NCBI GenBank assembly: GCA_035764005.1
Contig: DASTZZ010000124.1
Span: forward strand, 1-64,000
Origin: Terriglobales bacterium
GTDB lineage: Bacteria; Acidobacteriota; Terriglobia; Terriglobales; Acidobacteriaceae
Length of the DNA stretch: 64,000 nucleotides
Direction of reading: 5' to 3'
Under the pieces are notes generated by a model. That model was not told the origin of the DNA. It worked only from the letters and a program-made list of their open reading frames with translations, and made no database searches. Of the stretch, positions 51,250 through 60,015 are shown one piece after another; position 1 is the first letter of the stretch, and each line of letters opens with the position of its first letter. A program made the position numbers and the translations under genes.

Positions 51250-52056
51250 TCACGCCGCAGGCTCCTTTATATCGATCTTCGGCTGCGCTTTATCCCTATA
51301 TTCCTCCAGCAGGTTCTGCAGCTTCCACTCCAGCACATCAATCGAGAACATCTTTTCGTCGATCAGGCTGCCTCGGAACTTTGCTTCGGAATCCGGACTT
51401 TCGAGATCGGCGCGGAATTTCGTGAGCAGCTCGTCCCACACCAGCATTGGCACCGCGGCCGAGGCCGGGTAAATGTAATGGAAGAGCACCAGCGACCAGA
51501 GCAGCATCTGCCAGTGGTCGCCGATTAACGAGAGTAGCCGACTCCAATCCATGGTCGTGCCAGCGGCATAAACAATGTGGGCAATGTCCGAGCCATCGAA
51601 GCGTTCGCGAAAAGCGACAAAAACTTTGGACGCGATCAGCTCTTCCGGAGCGAGTACCTTCGTAGGAATCCCCAGAACTTCGGAATCGAAGCTGCGGTCG
51701 ATCCACGATTGGTCTACGCGGATTACGGCATTGCTCATTCCCGAAATGAGATCGACAAAGTAATCGCCACGGCGTATCTTGCAAAGCCAGACTGGATCGC
51801 AGATCTCGGTCTGAAAGCCACGTTCTTCGAGAAGGTCGAGCGCCGGAGAGACTTGTTCGGGCGTAAGAAAGATGTCGAGGTCCTTGGTGTCGCGCCAAAT
51901 GCCTGTATGCTCATGCAGCGCGAAAGCACCGGAAATGACATGCGGGACACCCTGCTCGTTCAGCAGCAGCATCACTTCCCGAAACAGGTTTTCCTGCTCG
52001 GGCGCGAATTTCGGCGGCTCCGACGAACTGACCGGTAATGGCTTGTCCTGAGGCAC
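51250..52056 (-). CDS. Nucleotidyltransferase-fold protein
   Basis: A 268-residue protein with the Pol-beta-like nucleotidyltransferase core: HVISGAFALHEHTGIWRDTK and DLDIFLTPEQVSPALDLLEE, where the DxD pair binds metal. The next part is DYFVDLISGMSNAVIRVDQS, then LAPEELIASKVFVAFRERFD. This layout matches stand-alone antitoxin- or tRNA-modifying-like nucleotidyltransferases. The C-terminal half is helical (LLWSLVLFHYIYPASAAVPM). Role unknown; it is not paired with a recognised toxin. It is divergent from the LigD-type gene. Confidence 0.8.
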   Translation of the reverse strand: MPQDKPLPVSSSEPPKFAPEQENLFREVMLLLNEQGVPHVISGAFALHEHTGIWRDTKDLDIFLTPEQVSPALDLLEERGFQTEICDPVWLCKIRRGDYFVDLISGMSNAVIRVDQSWIDRSFDSEVLGIPTKVLAPEELIASKVFVAFRERFDGSDIAHIVYAAGTTMDWSRLLSLIGDHWQMLLWSLVLFHYIYPASAAVPMLVWDELLTKFRADLESPDSEAKFRGSLIDEKMFSIDVLEWKLQNLLEEYRDKAQPKIDIKEPAA

Positions 52057-52120
52057 GGCTTAACCTTAGATGTGCAAATTCGGGCTGCATGTTGCGGTGG
52101 AATAAGAGAAAATCAACCCG

Positions 52121-52215
52121 GGAACGGCGAACACGAAGTTCATGAAGGCAACAAGGTCACAACGCTCCGTGATCTCTGGTTTCGGCTCCTTCCTGACCTT
52201 CGTGTTCGCCGTTCC
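52121..52215. repeat. Hairpin repeat element, GAACACGAAGG type, copy 2
   Basis: Left arm GGAACGGCGAACACGAAG (from 52121) and right arm CTTCGTGTTCGCCGTTCC (ending near 52215) are exact inverted copies, enclosing smaller matching pieces. It sits between the divergent nucleotidyltransferase and LigD-type genes. Confidence 0.7.
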
Positions 52216-52241
52216 CCAGCATCCCATGTGAAGGAGCGTTC

Positions 52242-53282
52242 GTGGCCAAGAAAGACACAGTCATCGAGATCGAAGGCAAGCAGCTCAAGCTCTCGAATCT
52301 CGACAAGGTGTTGTATCCGGCGGTGGGATTCACCAAGGGGCAGGTGATCGACTACATCGTCCGCATTGCGCCGGTGCTGCTGCCGCATCTGAACGGCCGC
52401 CCGCTTACCCTCAAGCGCTATCCGGAAGGCGTGGATGGAATGTTCTTTTACGAGAAGAGCTGCCCAAAGCATCGCCCGGACTGGGTGCAGACAGCGCCGA
52501 TCTGGAGCCATGGTCGCAACGATTACATCCAGTTTTGCCTCGCCCAGGACATTCCCACATTGGTCTGGGCCGCCAACCTTGCCGACTTGGAGCTGCATAC
52601 CTCGTTGTCGCTCGCGAAGAAGATCGAAGAGCCCACGATGATGGTTTTCGATCTCGATCCCGGTCCGCCCGCGGATATCGTGCTCTGCTGCCAGGTAGCA
52701 TTTTGGCTGCGCGACATCTTCGATCGCTTCAATTTGAAAGCCTTCCCTAAGACCTCCGGCTCCAAAGGCCTGCAGATTTACGTTCCCCTCAACACACCGG
52801 TCACGTACGACGAGACCAAAGGCTTCTCCCACGCTCTGGCGCGTCTGCTCGAAGAGGAGCACCCGGATCTGGTGGTGTCTGAGATGAAGAAAACTTTGCG
52901 CACGGGAAAGATTTTCGTCGACTGGAGTCAGAACGATGAGCACAAGACTACGGTCAACGTTTATTCACTGCGCGCGAAGGAACGACCGACTGTATCCACT
53001 CCGGTGGCTTGGGAAGAAGTCGAAAAGTGCCTGAAGAAGAAGGATGCGAATCTGCTGGTCTTCGACTCCGCTCAGGTGCTGGCGCGCGTGGCCAAGATGG
53101 GCGATATCTTCGAGCCGGTGCTCACGCTCAAGCAGCGACTGCCCAATGTAGCTGAACTCGGCGGTAGGACTGAATCGGCTGGCGCGACTCGCGCGAACTC
53201 TCCAGCAGAGCCGAAATCCAAAACGGGACATAAGAAGAAGAGCGCCAGATCGACGGTCAAAGCCGAGAAGAGGGCTGTCTAA
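52242..53282 (+). CDS. ligD-pol: Stand-alone LigD-type polymerase/primase domain
   Basis: A 346-residue archaeo-eukaryotic primase-type polymerase, the PolDom of bacterial LigD used in end joining. GFTKGQVIDYIVRIAPVLLP is the family start, MVFDLDPGP carries D137 and D139 (metal ligands), KTSGSKGLQIYVPLN is the nucleotide-binding loop and KIFVDWSQNDEHKTTVNVYS carries the third acid. The C-terminal 40 residues are Lys-rich and unconserved. No ligase or nuclease domain is present, and no ku gene is in the window, so it may serve another repair pathway or work with a ligase encoded elsewhere. Confidence 0.9.
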   Translation: MAKKDTVIEIEGKQLKLSNLDKVLYPAVGFTKGQVIDYIVRIAPVLLPHLNGRPLTLKRYPEGVDGMFFYEKSCPKHRPDWVQTAPIWSHGRNDYIQFCLAQDIPTLVWAANLADLELHTSLSLAKKIEEPTMMVFDLDPGPPADIVLCCQVAFWLRDIFDRFNLKAFPKTSGSKGLQIYVPLNTPVTYDETKGFSHALARLLEEEHPDLVVSEMKKTLRTGKIFVDWSQNDEHKTTVNVYSLRAKERPTVSTPVAWEEVEKCLKKKDANLLVFDSAQVLARVAKMGDIFEPVLTLKQRLPNVAELGGRTESAGATRANSPAEPKSKTGHKKKSARSTVKAEKRAV

Positions 53283-53323
53283 GCCCAAGCCTGCTTTCCG
53301 ACTCGCAATGTAATATTGCAACG

Positions 53324-54055
53324 GTGAACAGCAACTTCTCCATGCACAAAGTCCACATTGGAACCTCGGGTTGGGCTTACTCTTCGTGGAAGCCGGATTT
53401 CTATCCGGCGAAAACGCCGTCGAGCAAGTTCCTCGAGTATTACTCATCGCAGCTCAACTGCGTCGAAGTGAATTACACGTATCGCGCACGTCCGGCAGTG
53501 CAGACCTTGCAAAACTGGGCTGCCTCTACGCGGGAAGGATTTACGTTCGTTGCCAAAGCCCATCAGCGCATTACACACATTAAGCGGTTGGTCGACGTCG
53601 ATCAGGATGTGGATTCGTTCTTCGCTTCCCTGCAGCCTTTATTGCATGCGCGCAAGCTTGGTCCAGTGCTCTTTCAATTGCCGCCGAACTTGAAAGCGGA
53701 TGCCGAGCGCCTGGCGAAGTTTCTTAAGGGTCTTCCGAAAGATGCGCCAAGCGCGATCGAGTACCGCAACCCAAGCTGGTTCGACGAGAAGATCTATGCG
53801 CTCATGCGCGAGCACAACGTCGCGTTGTGCATTGCCGAGAGCGACGAACTTGCGGTACCGGAAGTCTTTACCGCCACCTTCGCTTATTATCGGCTGCGCA
53901 AATCCGACTACACAAATTCAGAAATAGAGGAAATAGAAGAACGCTTGCGGGCGGCTGCGCAGGAGCACGACGTTTATGCATTCTTGAAGCACGAAGAGAC
54001 GGCGGAAGGTGCGATCAACGCGCGCAAGCTGTTGGAGAAAATAAACCGGGGGTGA
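53324..54055 (+). CDS. DUF72 (YecE-like) family protein
   Basis: A 243-residue protein of the TIM-barrel-like DUF72 group. VHIGTSGWAYSSWKPDFYPA is the hallmark start; FTFVAKAHQRITHIKRLVDV, LGPVLFQLPPNLKADAERLA and IEYRNPSWFDE follow. The family is widespread; no reaction is established to my knowledge. The start is GTG 53324 or the ATG 18 bases later. Its stop codon TGA lies at the left end of a hairpin repeat. It follows the LigD-type gene on the same strand. Confidence 0.88.
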   Translation: MNSNFSMHKVHIGTSGWAYSSWKPDFYPAKTPSSKFLEYYSSQLNCVEVNYTYRARPAVQTLQNWAASTREGFTFVAKAHQRITHIKRLVDVDQDVDSFFASLQPLLHARKLGPVLFQLPPNLKADAERLAKFLKGLPKDAPSAIEYRNPSWFDEKIYALMREHNVALCIAESDELAVPEVFTATFAYYRLRKSDYTNSEIEEIEERLRAAAQEHDVYAFLKHEETAEGAINARKLLEKINRG

Positions 54056-54274
54056 ACACGAAGGCCACGAAGGACACAAAGGATTTTGCTTCTCTCATTG
54101 CGGCGAATGGTCAGGCCCACATCTCGGGGGTGAACAGAAGAGAAGGCATTCTCTGATAGGTACTGCGCAATATCATTTTTGAGCTCGTGCAGATTGCTCA
54201 TGCCGAAACTAGTTACCCGCTTTGAAATAAAGAAGAAGAACCTTCGTGAACTTCGTGCCCTTCGTGTTCACCCC
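54048..54274. repeat. Hairpin repeat element, GTGAACACGAAGG type, copy 3
   Basis: Left arm GGGGGTGAACACGAAGGC (54048-54065) and right arm CCTTCGTGTTCACCCC (near 54259-54274) are inverted copies. The 150 bases between them contain no convincing gene. The left arm supplies the DUF72 stop codon. Confidence 0.6.
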
Positions 54275-54334
54275 AGGTTTACTGCTTAGGAACGTCAGTG
54301 CGCTGCACGAGCGCCAAAGACGACAATATCCTTG

Positions 54335-55258
54335 ATGTCGAACCAGCATGCACTCTCCGCTTTCGTTTCGTACTTGAAGGTGGAAAAGGGGCTGTCCAGG
54401 CTTACCGCACTCGCATATGAAAGCGACTTGCTCCAGCTTGCGGAATTTCTTGAGGTTAAGAACCGCTCCCTCCAGAACGCGACCCGTCCCGATCTTCTGG
54501 CCTTCTTAGAGCAGCTCACTGCCAATCGCGTCGAGAGCCGGAGCCGTGCCCGCAAGCTCTCCGCTATTCGGCACTTTTACAAATTCCTTCTGCTGGACAA
54601 GCGCATTAAGTCTGATCCGACACTGAACATCGAGAGTCCTCGCCAGTGGAAGGTCCTGCCCAAGTCACTGGCAGTCTCCGACATTGACGAGATGCTAGCG
54701 CGCGAGCAGACGAAACCACAGCATCCGGCCTTGGCATTACGCAATAGCGCGCTGCTGGAGTTACTGTACGCGACCGGAATGCGCGTTTCAGAGATCGTCA
54801 ATTTGCGACTGGAAGACGTCGACCTCGCCGGCTCGAAGGCAATTGTGCGCGGTAAAGGAGATAAGGAGCGTCTGGTCCCGTTCGGTGTGTCTGCACAGAA
54901 AATCCTGGAGACGTACCTGCGGGAGGCTCGTCCACAGCTTTGCCGCACACGAAGATCGCCATTGGTGTTCGTTGACCGGAACGGAACCGGCCTTACACGT
55001 GAGCGCGTCTGGCGCATTGTGCGCGAATCAAAGCTGGACCGCAAGGCGAGTCCGCACATGCTCCGCCACAGTTGTGCCACGCACATGGTCGGCAACGGCG
55101 CCGATCTGCGGACGGTGCAGGCCATCTTGGGACATGCCGATATTTCTACTACTCAGGTCTATACCCACGTGGCGCTCGATCGCCTTAAAGAGGTCTACAA
55201 GCGACATCATCCGCGCAGTAAAAAGCACGCTGGAGCAGCGCAAAGGGAATCGGCTTGA
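54335..55258 (+). CDS. xerD: Tyrosine recombinase, XerD-like
   Basis: A 307-residue site-specific recombinase that should work with XerC at dif to resolve chromosome dimers. The N-terminal SAM-like arm begins [20 protein letters not shown]. The catalytic part has [20 protein letters not shown] (first Arg), [12 protein letters not shown] (Lys), [20 protein letters not shown] (H-x2-R) and [20 protein letters not shown] with the nucleophile Tyr. The tail [14 protein letters not shown] is XerD-like. The start is ATG 54335 (an in-frame TTG precedes it). The gene overlaps the next recombinase by four bases. Confidence 0.9.
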   Translation: MSNQHALSAFVSYLKVEKGLSRLTALAYESDLLQLAEFLEVKNRSLQNATRPDLLAFLEQLTANRVESRSRARKLSAIRHFYKFLLLDKRIKSDPTLNIESPRQWKVLPKSLAVSDIDEMLAREQTKPQHPALALRNSALLELLYATGMRVSEIVNLRLEDVDLAGSKAIVRGKGDKERLVPFGVSAQKILETYLREARPQLCRTRRSPLVFVDRNGTGLTRERVWRIVRESKLDRKASPHMLRHSCATHMVGNGADLRTVQAILGHADISTTQVYTHVALDRLKEVYKRHHPRSKKHAGAAQRESA

Positions 55259-56163
55259 CAGCACATTCACGCAAAGAAGCTCGCATCGAAGAGTTCCTGC
55301 GATGTTTGGAAATTCAGCGCAACGCCTCCAGACATACGGTTCTGGCGTATCAAAAAGACTTGATGAAATTCCGGGAGCACCTCGGGAAGTCGGCGGACTG
55401 GAGCAAAATCACTCATCAGCAGATCCGTGGATTTCTGGCCGAGTTGATGGCCAATGGGTTGAGCAAACCTTCGGCTGCTCGGGCGCTCGCCTCGCTACGA
55501 TCGTTCTATAAATGGATGGCCCGCGAAGGCTACGTTGAACAAAATCCGGCAGCGTTGGTGTCGACTCCAAAGCTGGCGAAGAAGCTGCCGCGGGTTCCCA
55601 CAATGGAACAGGTGAACGGGCTGCTCGATTCTTCACTGCCGGAGAATGCGGCTTTCCCGGCGCGTGACCGCGTCATTTTCGAATTGCTGTATGGATGCGG
55701 CCTGCGAAATTCCGAGCTGATCGGAATCGAACTTGACGACATTAGCTGGTCGAACGAGATCATTCGAGTGCGCGGCAAAGGGAAGAAGGAGCGGCTGGTA
55801 CCGCTCGGCGATTCTGCCGCTGCTTCAATTCGGGAATATACGTCTGAACGCCAGCGGATTCTGGAGAGTCGCCGCCGGAGGTGTTCAGCGCTGCTGATCA
55901 ACCTTCGCGGCGGGGCGCTCACCACGCGCAGTGTGGGTCGAATCGTGAAAGCGATCGCTGTTGCTCGCGGCCTCTCACCTGACGTCCACCCTCATACACT
56001 CCGCCACGCGTTCGGGGCGCACATGCTGGAAGAAGGCGCCGACCTGCGAGCGATCCAGGAACTGCTCGGGCACGCACGACTATCGACCACGCAGCGTTAC
56101 ACGCAGCTCACTTCGGCGCACATCACGCGGGTGTACGACGAAACCCATCCCAAGGCGCGCTGA
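55255..56163 (+). CDS. xerC: Tyrosine recombinase, XerC-like
   Basis: A 302-residue recombinase. The arm is [20 protein letters not shown], the catalytic set is [17 protein letters not shown] (Arg), [12 protein letters not shown] (Lys), [20 protein letters not shown] (H-x2-R) and [20 protein letters not shown] (Tyr). The tail [13 protein letters not shown] fits XerC. Its TTG start overlaps the xerD stop (TTGA), so they are translationally coupled. Chromosomal xerC and xerD are usually far apart. It is convergent with the acyl-ligase gene, six bases away. Confidence 0.9.
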   Translation: MTAHSRKEARIEEFLRCLEIQRNASRHTVLAYQKDLMKFREHLGKSADWSKITHQQIRGFLAELMANGLSKPSAARALASLRSFYKWMAREGYVEQNPAALVSTPKLAKKLPRVPTMEQVNGLLDSSLPENAAFPARDRVIFELLYGCGLRNSELIGIELDDISWSNEIIRVRGKGKKERLVPLGDSAAASIREYTSERQRILESRRRRCSALLINLRGGALTTRSVGRIVKAIAVARGLSPDVHPHTLRHAFGAHMLEEGADLRAIQELLGHARLSTTQRYTQLTSAHITRVYDETHPKAR

Positions 56164-56168
56164 ACGAT

Positions 56169-58925
56169 CTAGGCTGAAGCCAACGTGTGCTCGGGCTTTT
56201 GCTCGCCTCTCAACTCCAGCCACATGTCCATCACTCGTTCTCTCAATTGAGCCGTCAGACTCTCATAGGTGTTCTCCGAAGCATTGGTCGCAGATGGGGG
56301 ATCGAGCGGCTTCCCAATCTGAATCTTCAGATCCTGAAAGAGTCTGATTCCTCGCCCACGGCCCCAGGCTTTTTCGAATCCATCGATCGCGACGGGAACG
56401 ATCGGCACATGAACATGAGTAGCGAGAATGGCTGCGCCTTTTTTGAAAGCCTTCGGCTCGCCGGAGATGCTGCGTTCACCTTCAGGGTAGAGGACCAGCG
56501 CCTCTCCCTGCCGCAGTCCGTACGCGCCGGCGCGCATGGCTGGGATGAGGTTCGCGTCAGGATCGATAGGAACGAGTTTCATCGTGCGCGCAATGCGTCG
56601 GCGAATGCCATCACCGAAAATTTCGCTGGTGCCAACATAGAACATCTTGCGGAAGATTCGAAATGGGAAATAGCTCATGATGAGAGGCGCGTCCATGAAG
56701 CTCTGGTGATTGGGAGAGAAGATGAACGGGCGATCTTGCGGAATGTTGTCGAGTCCGCTGATCTGGATGCGATAGAGAAGTTGGCATACGTATCGTGCCA
56801 ACCTCGCCGCAACGAACCAGAAAACTGTTGAGAACGGAGAGGGTTTGAGTGTCTCTTTTACCTCCTCGTCCGAGGTCTCCGAAGCAAAAACGGCGTCCCA
56901 TCCCGTGCGTTGTGAAGTTGCGCCTCCACGATGTTGAAGCAGGGTGTTGGTCAGTTCGCGCACGGAATAGACGTTCGCAAGGTCGGATTCCTCAGCGTGC
57001 GCCGCGAGCGCACCTTCGAGGGCCACGACGAGTTCCACGCGTTCCATCGAATCCAAGCCGAGGTCGAGCTCGAGATTGTCGTCTGGATGAATCTCGTTCT
57101 GCTTCTTGCTTGCGTGGCGAATGACTTGCATTGCCTTCTGAACGTCATCCTGCGCGAGCCAGAGGCGATCTTCATCAGTGAATTTGCGCTCTGCTGAGAT
57201 CGCCTGTGCCGCATCTCCCTGAATGGGACTTTGTAGAACACGTTTGCGGATCTCGAAGCGCTTAAGTTTGCGCGTAGTCGTACGCGGCAAATCGTCCTGC
57301 CAGATGTCATAGCTGAGAATGCGTTTTGTACTCGGAAGTTGCGCCGAGAGCCCTTCGATGTCGAAACGCAGTACTTCACGCGCGTTGACGACTTTGCGTT
57401 CGCGGAGAACATCGAAATTGGGGACGATCACAGCGTGTAAACGCTCGGCGAGTGGCTCGCCGGGAGTGCTTTCAATGCCCATCACGCAGATGTCCTTGAT
57501 CAGTGGCGATTGCAGATAATGTGCTTCGATCTCCTCGGGATAGACGTTCTTGCCGTTGCTCAAAACGATCACATCTTTGCTGCGCCCGGTCACGAAAAGA
57601 TTGCCTCGAGCATCGAGGTAGCCGAGATCCCCAGTATGAAGCCATCCATCTTTCAGAACTTCGGCTGTAGCGTCCAGTCGGTTGTAGTAGCCCTTCATCA
57701 CGATGGGGCCGCGAATCAGGATTTCGCCCGCGCCGTTCTCAGCGTGTTCCGATTTGGCGATACGCACTTCAGTACCGGGCAGCGGCTTGCCGACGGAGCC
57801 GAGCAGGTTCTCTCCCGGCGGAGTAAGAGAAGCTGCGCCCGAGGTCTCGGTGAGGCCGAAGGCTTGCAGAACATTGAAGCCCATGTCTTCGAGATCGCGT
57901 CCTATTTTGGGATCGAAACGCGAGCCACCGGTGATCAGGTACCGCATCTTCGCGCCGAGCCGCCGATGCGCTTCGGCGAAGAAGAGCTTTCCCGGATTGA
58001 GACCGGTGATTCGCCCTGCTCGTCCTAAGCGCAGCAGTAAGCGAAATGCGATCCATGCAGCTCGCCCGCGGGTTTGCACCTGCTTCATCACCCGCTCGTG
58101 GATCAGGTAAAAGAACTGTGGAACGCAGGCGAAGAGCGTAATCCCGCGCTCTTCGAGCGCGCGCAGCAGCTCCGTTGTGTTCAGCGTCTCGAGATAAACT
58201 ACCCGTGCGCCAATCGAGAGCGGCAGGAGCAGATTCCCCATTTGCGCCAGTGCGTGGAAGAGAGGCAGCACTCCCAGAATGGCATCGTCCGGACCCACAT
58301 CAAGAACTTGGAAGACGCTGTCGGCTTCAGCATTCAGGTTTTTGTGCGTGAGCATCACACCTTTAGGATCGCTGGTTGTGCCGGAAGTGTAGAGGAGCAC
58401 GGCCAGATCATCCGCAGAGCTGCCGGGTTGAACGAGTTCGGGAAGACTCTTACTCAGGACTCTGTCGAGAGTTTCGTGTGTACCCTCGGTTGTGCAGTCG
58501 ATGACATAAACCCGGCCGAGGGCTGCCGGCTCCACGCTTGTACAGGCATTCCAAGCCGCACTCCCGATTTCGAGATGAGCAGCATCAACAAACAAAAGAA
58601 TCGCGCCGCTGTCTTTCAGCAGCTTTGCTACCTGGTCCGGCTTGAAAGCAGTGTCTAAAGGAACCGCCACGCAATCGGCGGCCATGATGCCCAGGTACGT
58701 TGCGACCCATCTCGGCCCATTGCTCGCCAAAATCGCGCAGCGTGATCCCGGTGCAATCCCCGTGTGCTGCAACCATGCGCCGAGATGTTCAGCCACGCGC
58801 CGCAGTTCGGCGTAGGTGTAGCTCTCCTCGCGCGCAGACGATTCGTGTGCACGTTGCAACTCCACCGCAATACGCTGGGGATACTTCGCGGCGGTTTCGA
58901 CGAATCTGCGATAGAAGCTTTCCAT
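56169..58925 (-). CDS. Acyl-CoA/ACP ligase - ACP - acyltransferase fusion (Aas-like)
   Basis: A 918-residue protein of three units. Residues 1-590 are an AMP-forming acyl ligase (LLYTSGTTSDPKGVMLTHKN near 178, YYNRLDATAEVLKDGWLHTG and VLSNGKNVYPEEIEA). Residues 600-680 are an acyl carrier domain with the carrier Ser in LDLGLDSMERVELVVALE (near 622). Residues 710-900 are a PlsC-type 1-acyl-glycerophosphate acyltransferase (FSPNHQSFMDAPL, LYPEGERSISGEPKAF). It should activate a fatty acid, load it on its own carrier domain and pass it to lysophospholipid, an Aas-like recycling path. Domain order differs from E. coli Aas, which lacks the carrier and has the acyltransferase first. Confidence 0.9.
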   Translation of the reverse strand: MESFYRRFVETAAKYPQRIAVELQRAHESSAREESYTYAELRRVAEHLGAWLQHTGIAPGSRCAILASNGPRWVATYLGIMAADCVAVPLDTAFKPDQVAKLLKDSGAILLFVDAAHLEIGSAAWNACTSVEPAALGRVYVIDCTTEGTHETLDRVLSKSLPELVQPGSSADDLAVLLYTSGTTSDPKGVMLTHKNLNAEADSVFQVLDVGPDDAILGVLPLFHALAQMGNLLLPLSIGARVVYLETLNTTELLRALEERGITLFACVPQFFYLIHERVMKQVQTRGRAAWIAFRLLLRLGRAGRITGLNPGKLFFAEAHRRLGAKMRYLITGGSRFDPKIGRDLEDMGFNVLQAFGLTETSGAASLTPPGENLLGSVGKPLPGTEVRIAKSEHAENGAGEILIRGPIVMKGYYNRLDATAEVLKDGWLHTGDLGYLDARGNLFVTGRSKDVIVLSNGKNVYPEEIEAHYLQSPLIKDICVMGIESTPGEPLAERLHAVIVPNFDVLRERKVVNAREVLRFDIEGLSAQLPSTKRILSYDIWQDDLPRTTTRKLKRFEIRKRVLQSPIQGDAAQAISAERKFTDEDRLWLAQDDVQKAMQVIRHASKKQNEIHPDDNLELDLGLDSMERVELVVALEGALAAHAEESDLANVYSVRELTNTLLQHRGGATSQRTGWDAVFASETSDEEVKETLKPSPFSTVFWFVAARLARYVCQLLYRIQISGLDNIPQDRPFIFSPNHQSFMDAPLIMSYFPFRIFRKMFYVGTSEIFGDGIRRRIARTMKLVPIDPDANLIPAMRAGAYGLRQGEALVLYPEGERSISGEPKAFKKGAAILATHVHVPIVPVAIDGFEKAWGRGRGIRLFQDLKIQIGKPLDPPSATNASENTYESLTAQLRERVMDMWLELRGEQKPEHTLASA

Positions 58926-59020
58926 CTGGCGGCGCGGGGCTGACCGGAATCGGCGCGGGTGAAGCGAACCTCGGAATTTCTGACTCGCATCTTACTTAGC
59001 TCTGGTACCGGAGGACAACC

Positions 59021-59593
59021 ATGCAAAGCGCCAAGGAGTTATTCATCCACGAACTCACCGACATGCTCGACGCCGAACAGAAGCTGGTCACAGCATTGGG
59101 CGAGCTCGCCGAAGATCATGCCGAGGAGCCGCAACTGCAAAAAGGGTTTCAGGCACATCAGAAGCAGACTGAAAAACAGGTCGAGCGTCTGCAGCAGATT
59201 TTTGAGGAAGTCAGAGAGGAAGCCGAAGAGACCGAGTGCAAGGGGATGAAAGGATTGCTAGAAGAGCGCAATTCATTCAAAGAAGAAGAGGAACCGGCGG
59301 AAGATATCCTTTCGATATTCGATGTAGGCGCCGCAATCAAGGTCGAGAGCTACGAGATCTGCGCTTATAACTCGCTCATCGAAATGGCGAAGCAATTGGA
59401 TCTGACCAAGGCAATTCGTTTGCTGAATCAGAACCTCAAGGAAGAGCAACAGACGAAAACCAAGCTGGAAGCAATCTCGCGCAAACTAAAACCCGACAAT
59501 CTCGGCATGGAAGAAGAGGGCGAGGAAGAGCGTCCGGCGCGCCGGACCGCGGCATCGTCGCGCGGGAAGTCGCGATCGAGAAGAGCGGCGTAG
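59021..59593 (+). CDS. DUF892 (YciE/YciF-like) ferritin-like protein
   Basis: A 190-residue four-helix-bundle protein. SAKELFIHELTDMLDAEQKL begins the family; the helices contain HAEEPQLQKGFQAHQKQTEK and VESYEICAYNSLIEMAKQLD, with Glu and His at the likely di-iron sites. The C-terminal 30 residues are charged (EEGEEERPARRTAASSRGKS). Members are stress-induced in other bacteria; no activity is assigned here. A hairpin repeat follows the gene directly. Confidence 0.88.
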   Translation: MQSAKELFIHELTDMLDAEQKLVTALGELAEDHAEEPQLQKGFQAHQKQTEKQVERLQQIFEEVREEAEETECKGMKGLLEERNSFKEEEEPAEDILSIFDVGAAIKVESYEICAYNSLIEMAKQLDLTKAIRLLNQNLKEEQQTKTKLEAISRKLKPDNLGMEEEGEEERPARRTAASSRGKSRSRRAA

Positions 59594-59599
59594 ACCTTC

Positions 59600-59698
59600 A
59601 GGAACGGCGAACACAAAGGTCACGAGGGAAACAGAAGAGGTCACGAAAAACCTGATTACCTCATGTGTTGCCTTCGTGACCTTCGTGTTCGCCGTTCT
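59600..59698. repeat. Hairpin repeat element, GAACACGAAGG type, copy 4
   Basis: Left arm AGGAACGGCGAACACAAAGG (from 59600) and right arm CCTTCGTGTTCGCCGTTCT (ending 59698) are inverted copies with one difference. It follows the DUF892 stop codon by six bases. Confidence 0.7.
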
Positions 59699-59715
59699 TG
59701 GTTCGCCGTAAACGC

Positions 59716-59774
59716 AAAATCCCTTCCAGTTGTCCTCTGTTCTCGCACGAACCAGAACAGAACCACTGGAAGGG
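59716..59774 (-). terminator. Terminator after the cold-shock gene
   Basis: On the minus strand, CCCTTCCAGT (59765-59774 complement) pairs with ACTGGAAGGG (59721-59730), followed by ATTTT (59716-59720). It is about 23 bp after the stop codon. Confidence 0.6.
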
Positions 59775-59796
59775 AAGACGTTTTGGGGTGGATGGC

Positions 59797-60015
59797 CTAC
59801 GCGTTGCCGCGCACGACGTTCGATGCCTGCAGCCCCTTGGGGCCTTTCAGCAGTTCGAACTCAACCACTTCGCCTTCGTTCAAAGTGCGGTAGCCGTTTT
59901 CCTGGATTACGGAAAAATGGACAAATACGTCCTCGCCAGTGGAGCGCTGAATAAATCCATAACCCTTGGCTCCGTTGAACCACTTCACTGTACCCTTCTC
60001 CTTAGTAGTACTCAC
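59797..60015 (-). CDS. cspA: Cold-shock protein (CspA family)
   Basis: A 72-residue nucleic-acid-binding protein with RNP1 KGYGFIQR and RNP2 VFVHFSVI, the two RNA-contact motifs. [16 protein letters not shown] is the signature region. It should bind single-stranded RNA and act as an RNA chaperone. The start is GTG 60015, with AAAGGAG seven bases upstream. The 580-bp region before it is gene-free and AT-rich, so a long regulated 5' leader is plausible, as in many csp genes. Confidence 0.95.
   Translation of the reverse strand: MSTTKEKGTVKWFNGAKGYGFIQRSTGEDVFVHFSVIQENGYRTLNEGEVVEFELLKGPKGLQASNVVRGNA

Noticed and set aside
51338-51898. 186-codon minus-strand frame
   Set aside because: Shifted frame inside the nucleotidyltransferase gene.
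53974-54201. Minus-strand frame inside the hairpin element at 54048-54274
   Set aside because: Short, runs into the DUF72 gene antisense, and is probably repeat sequence.
54335-56163. Xer pair as integrase of a mobile element
   Set aside because: Both have the compact length and tails of housekeeping XerC/XerD, and no att repeats or element genes surround them.
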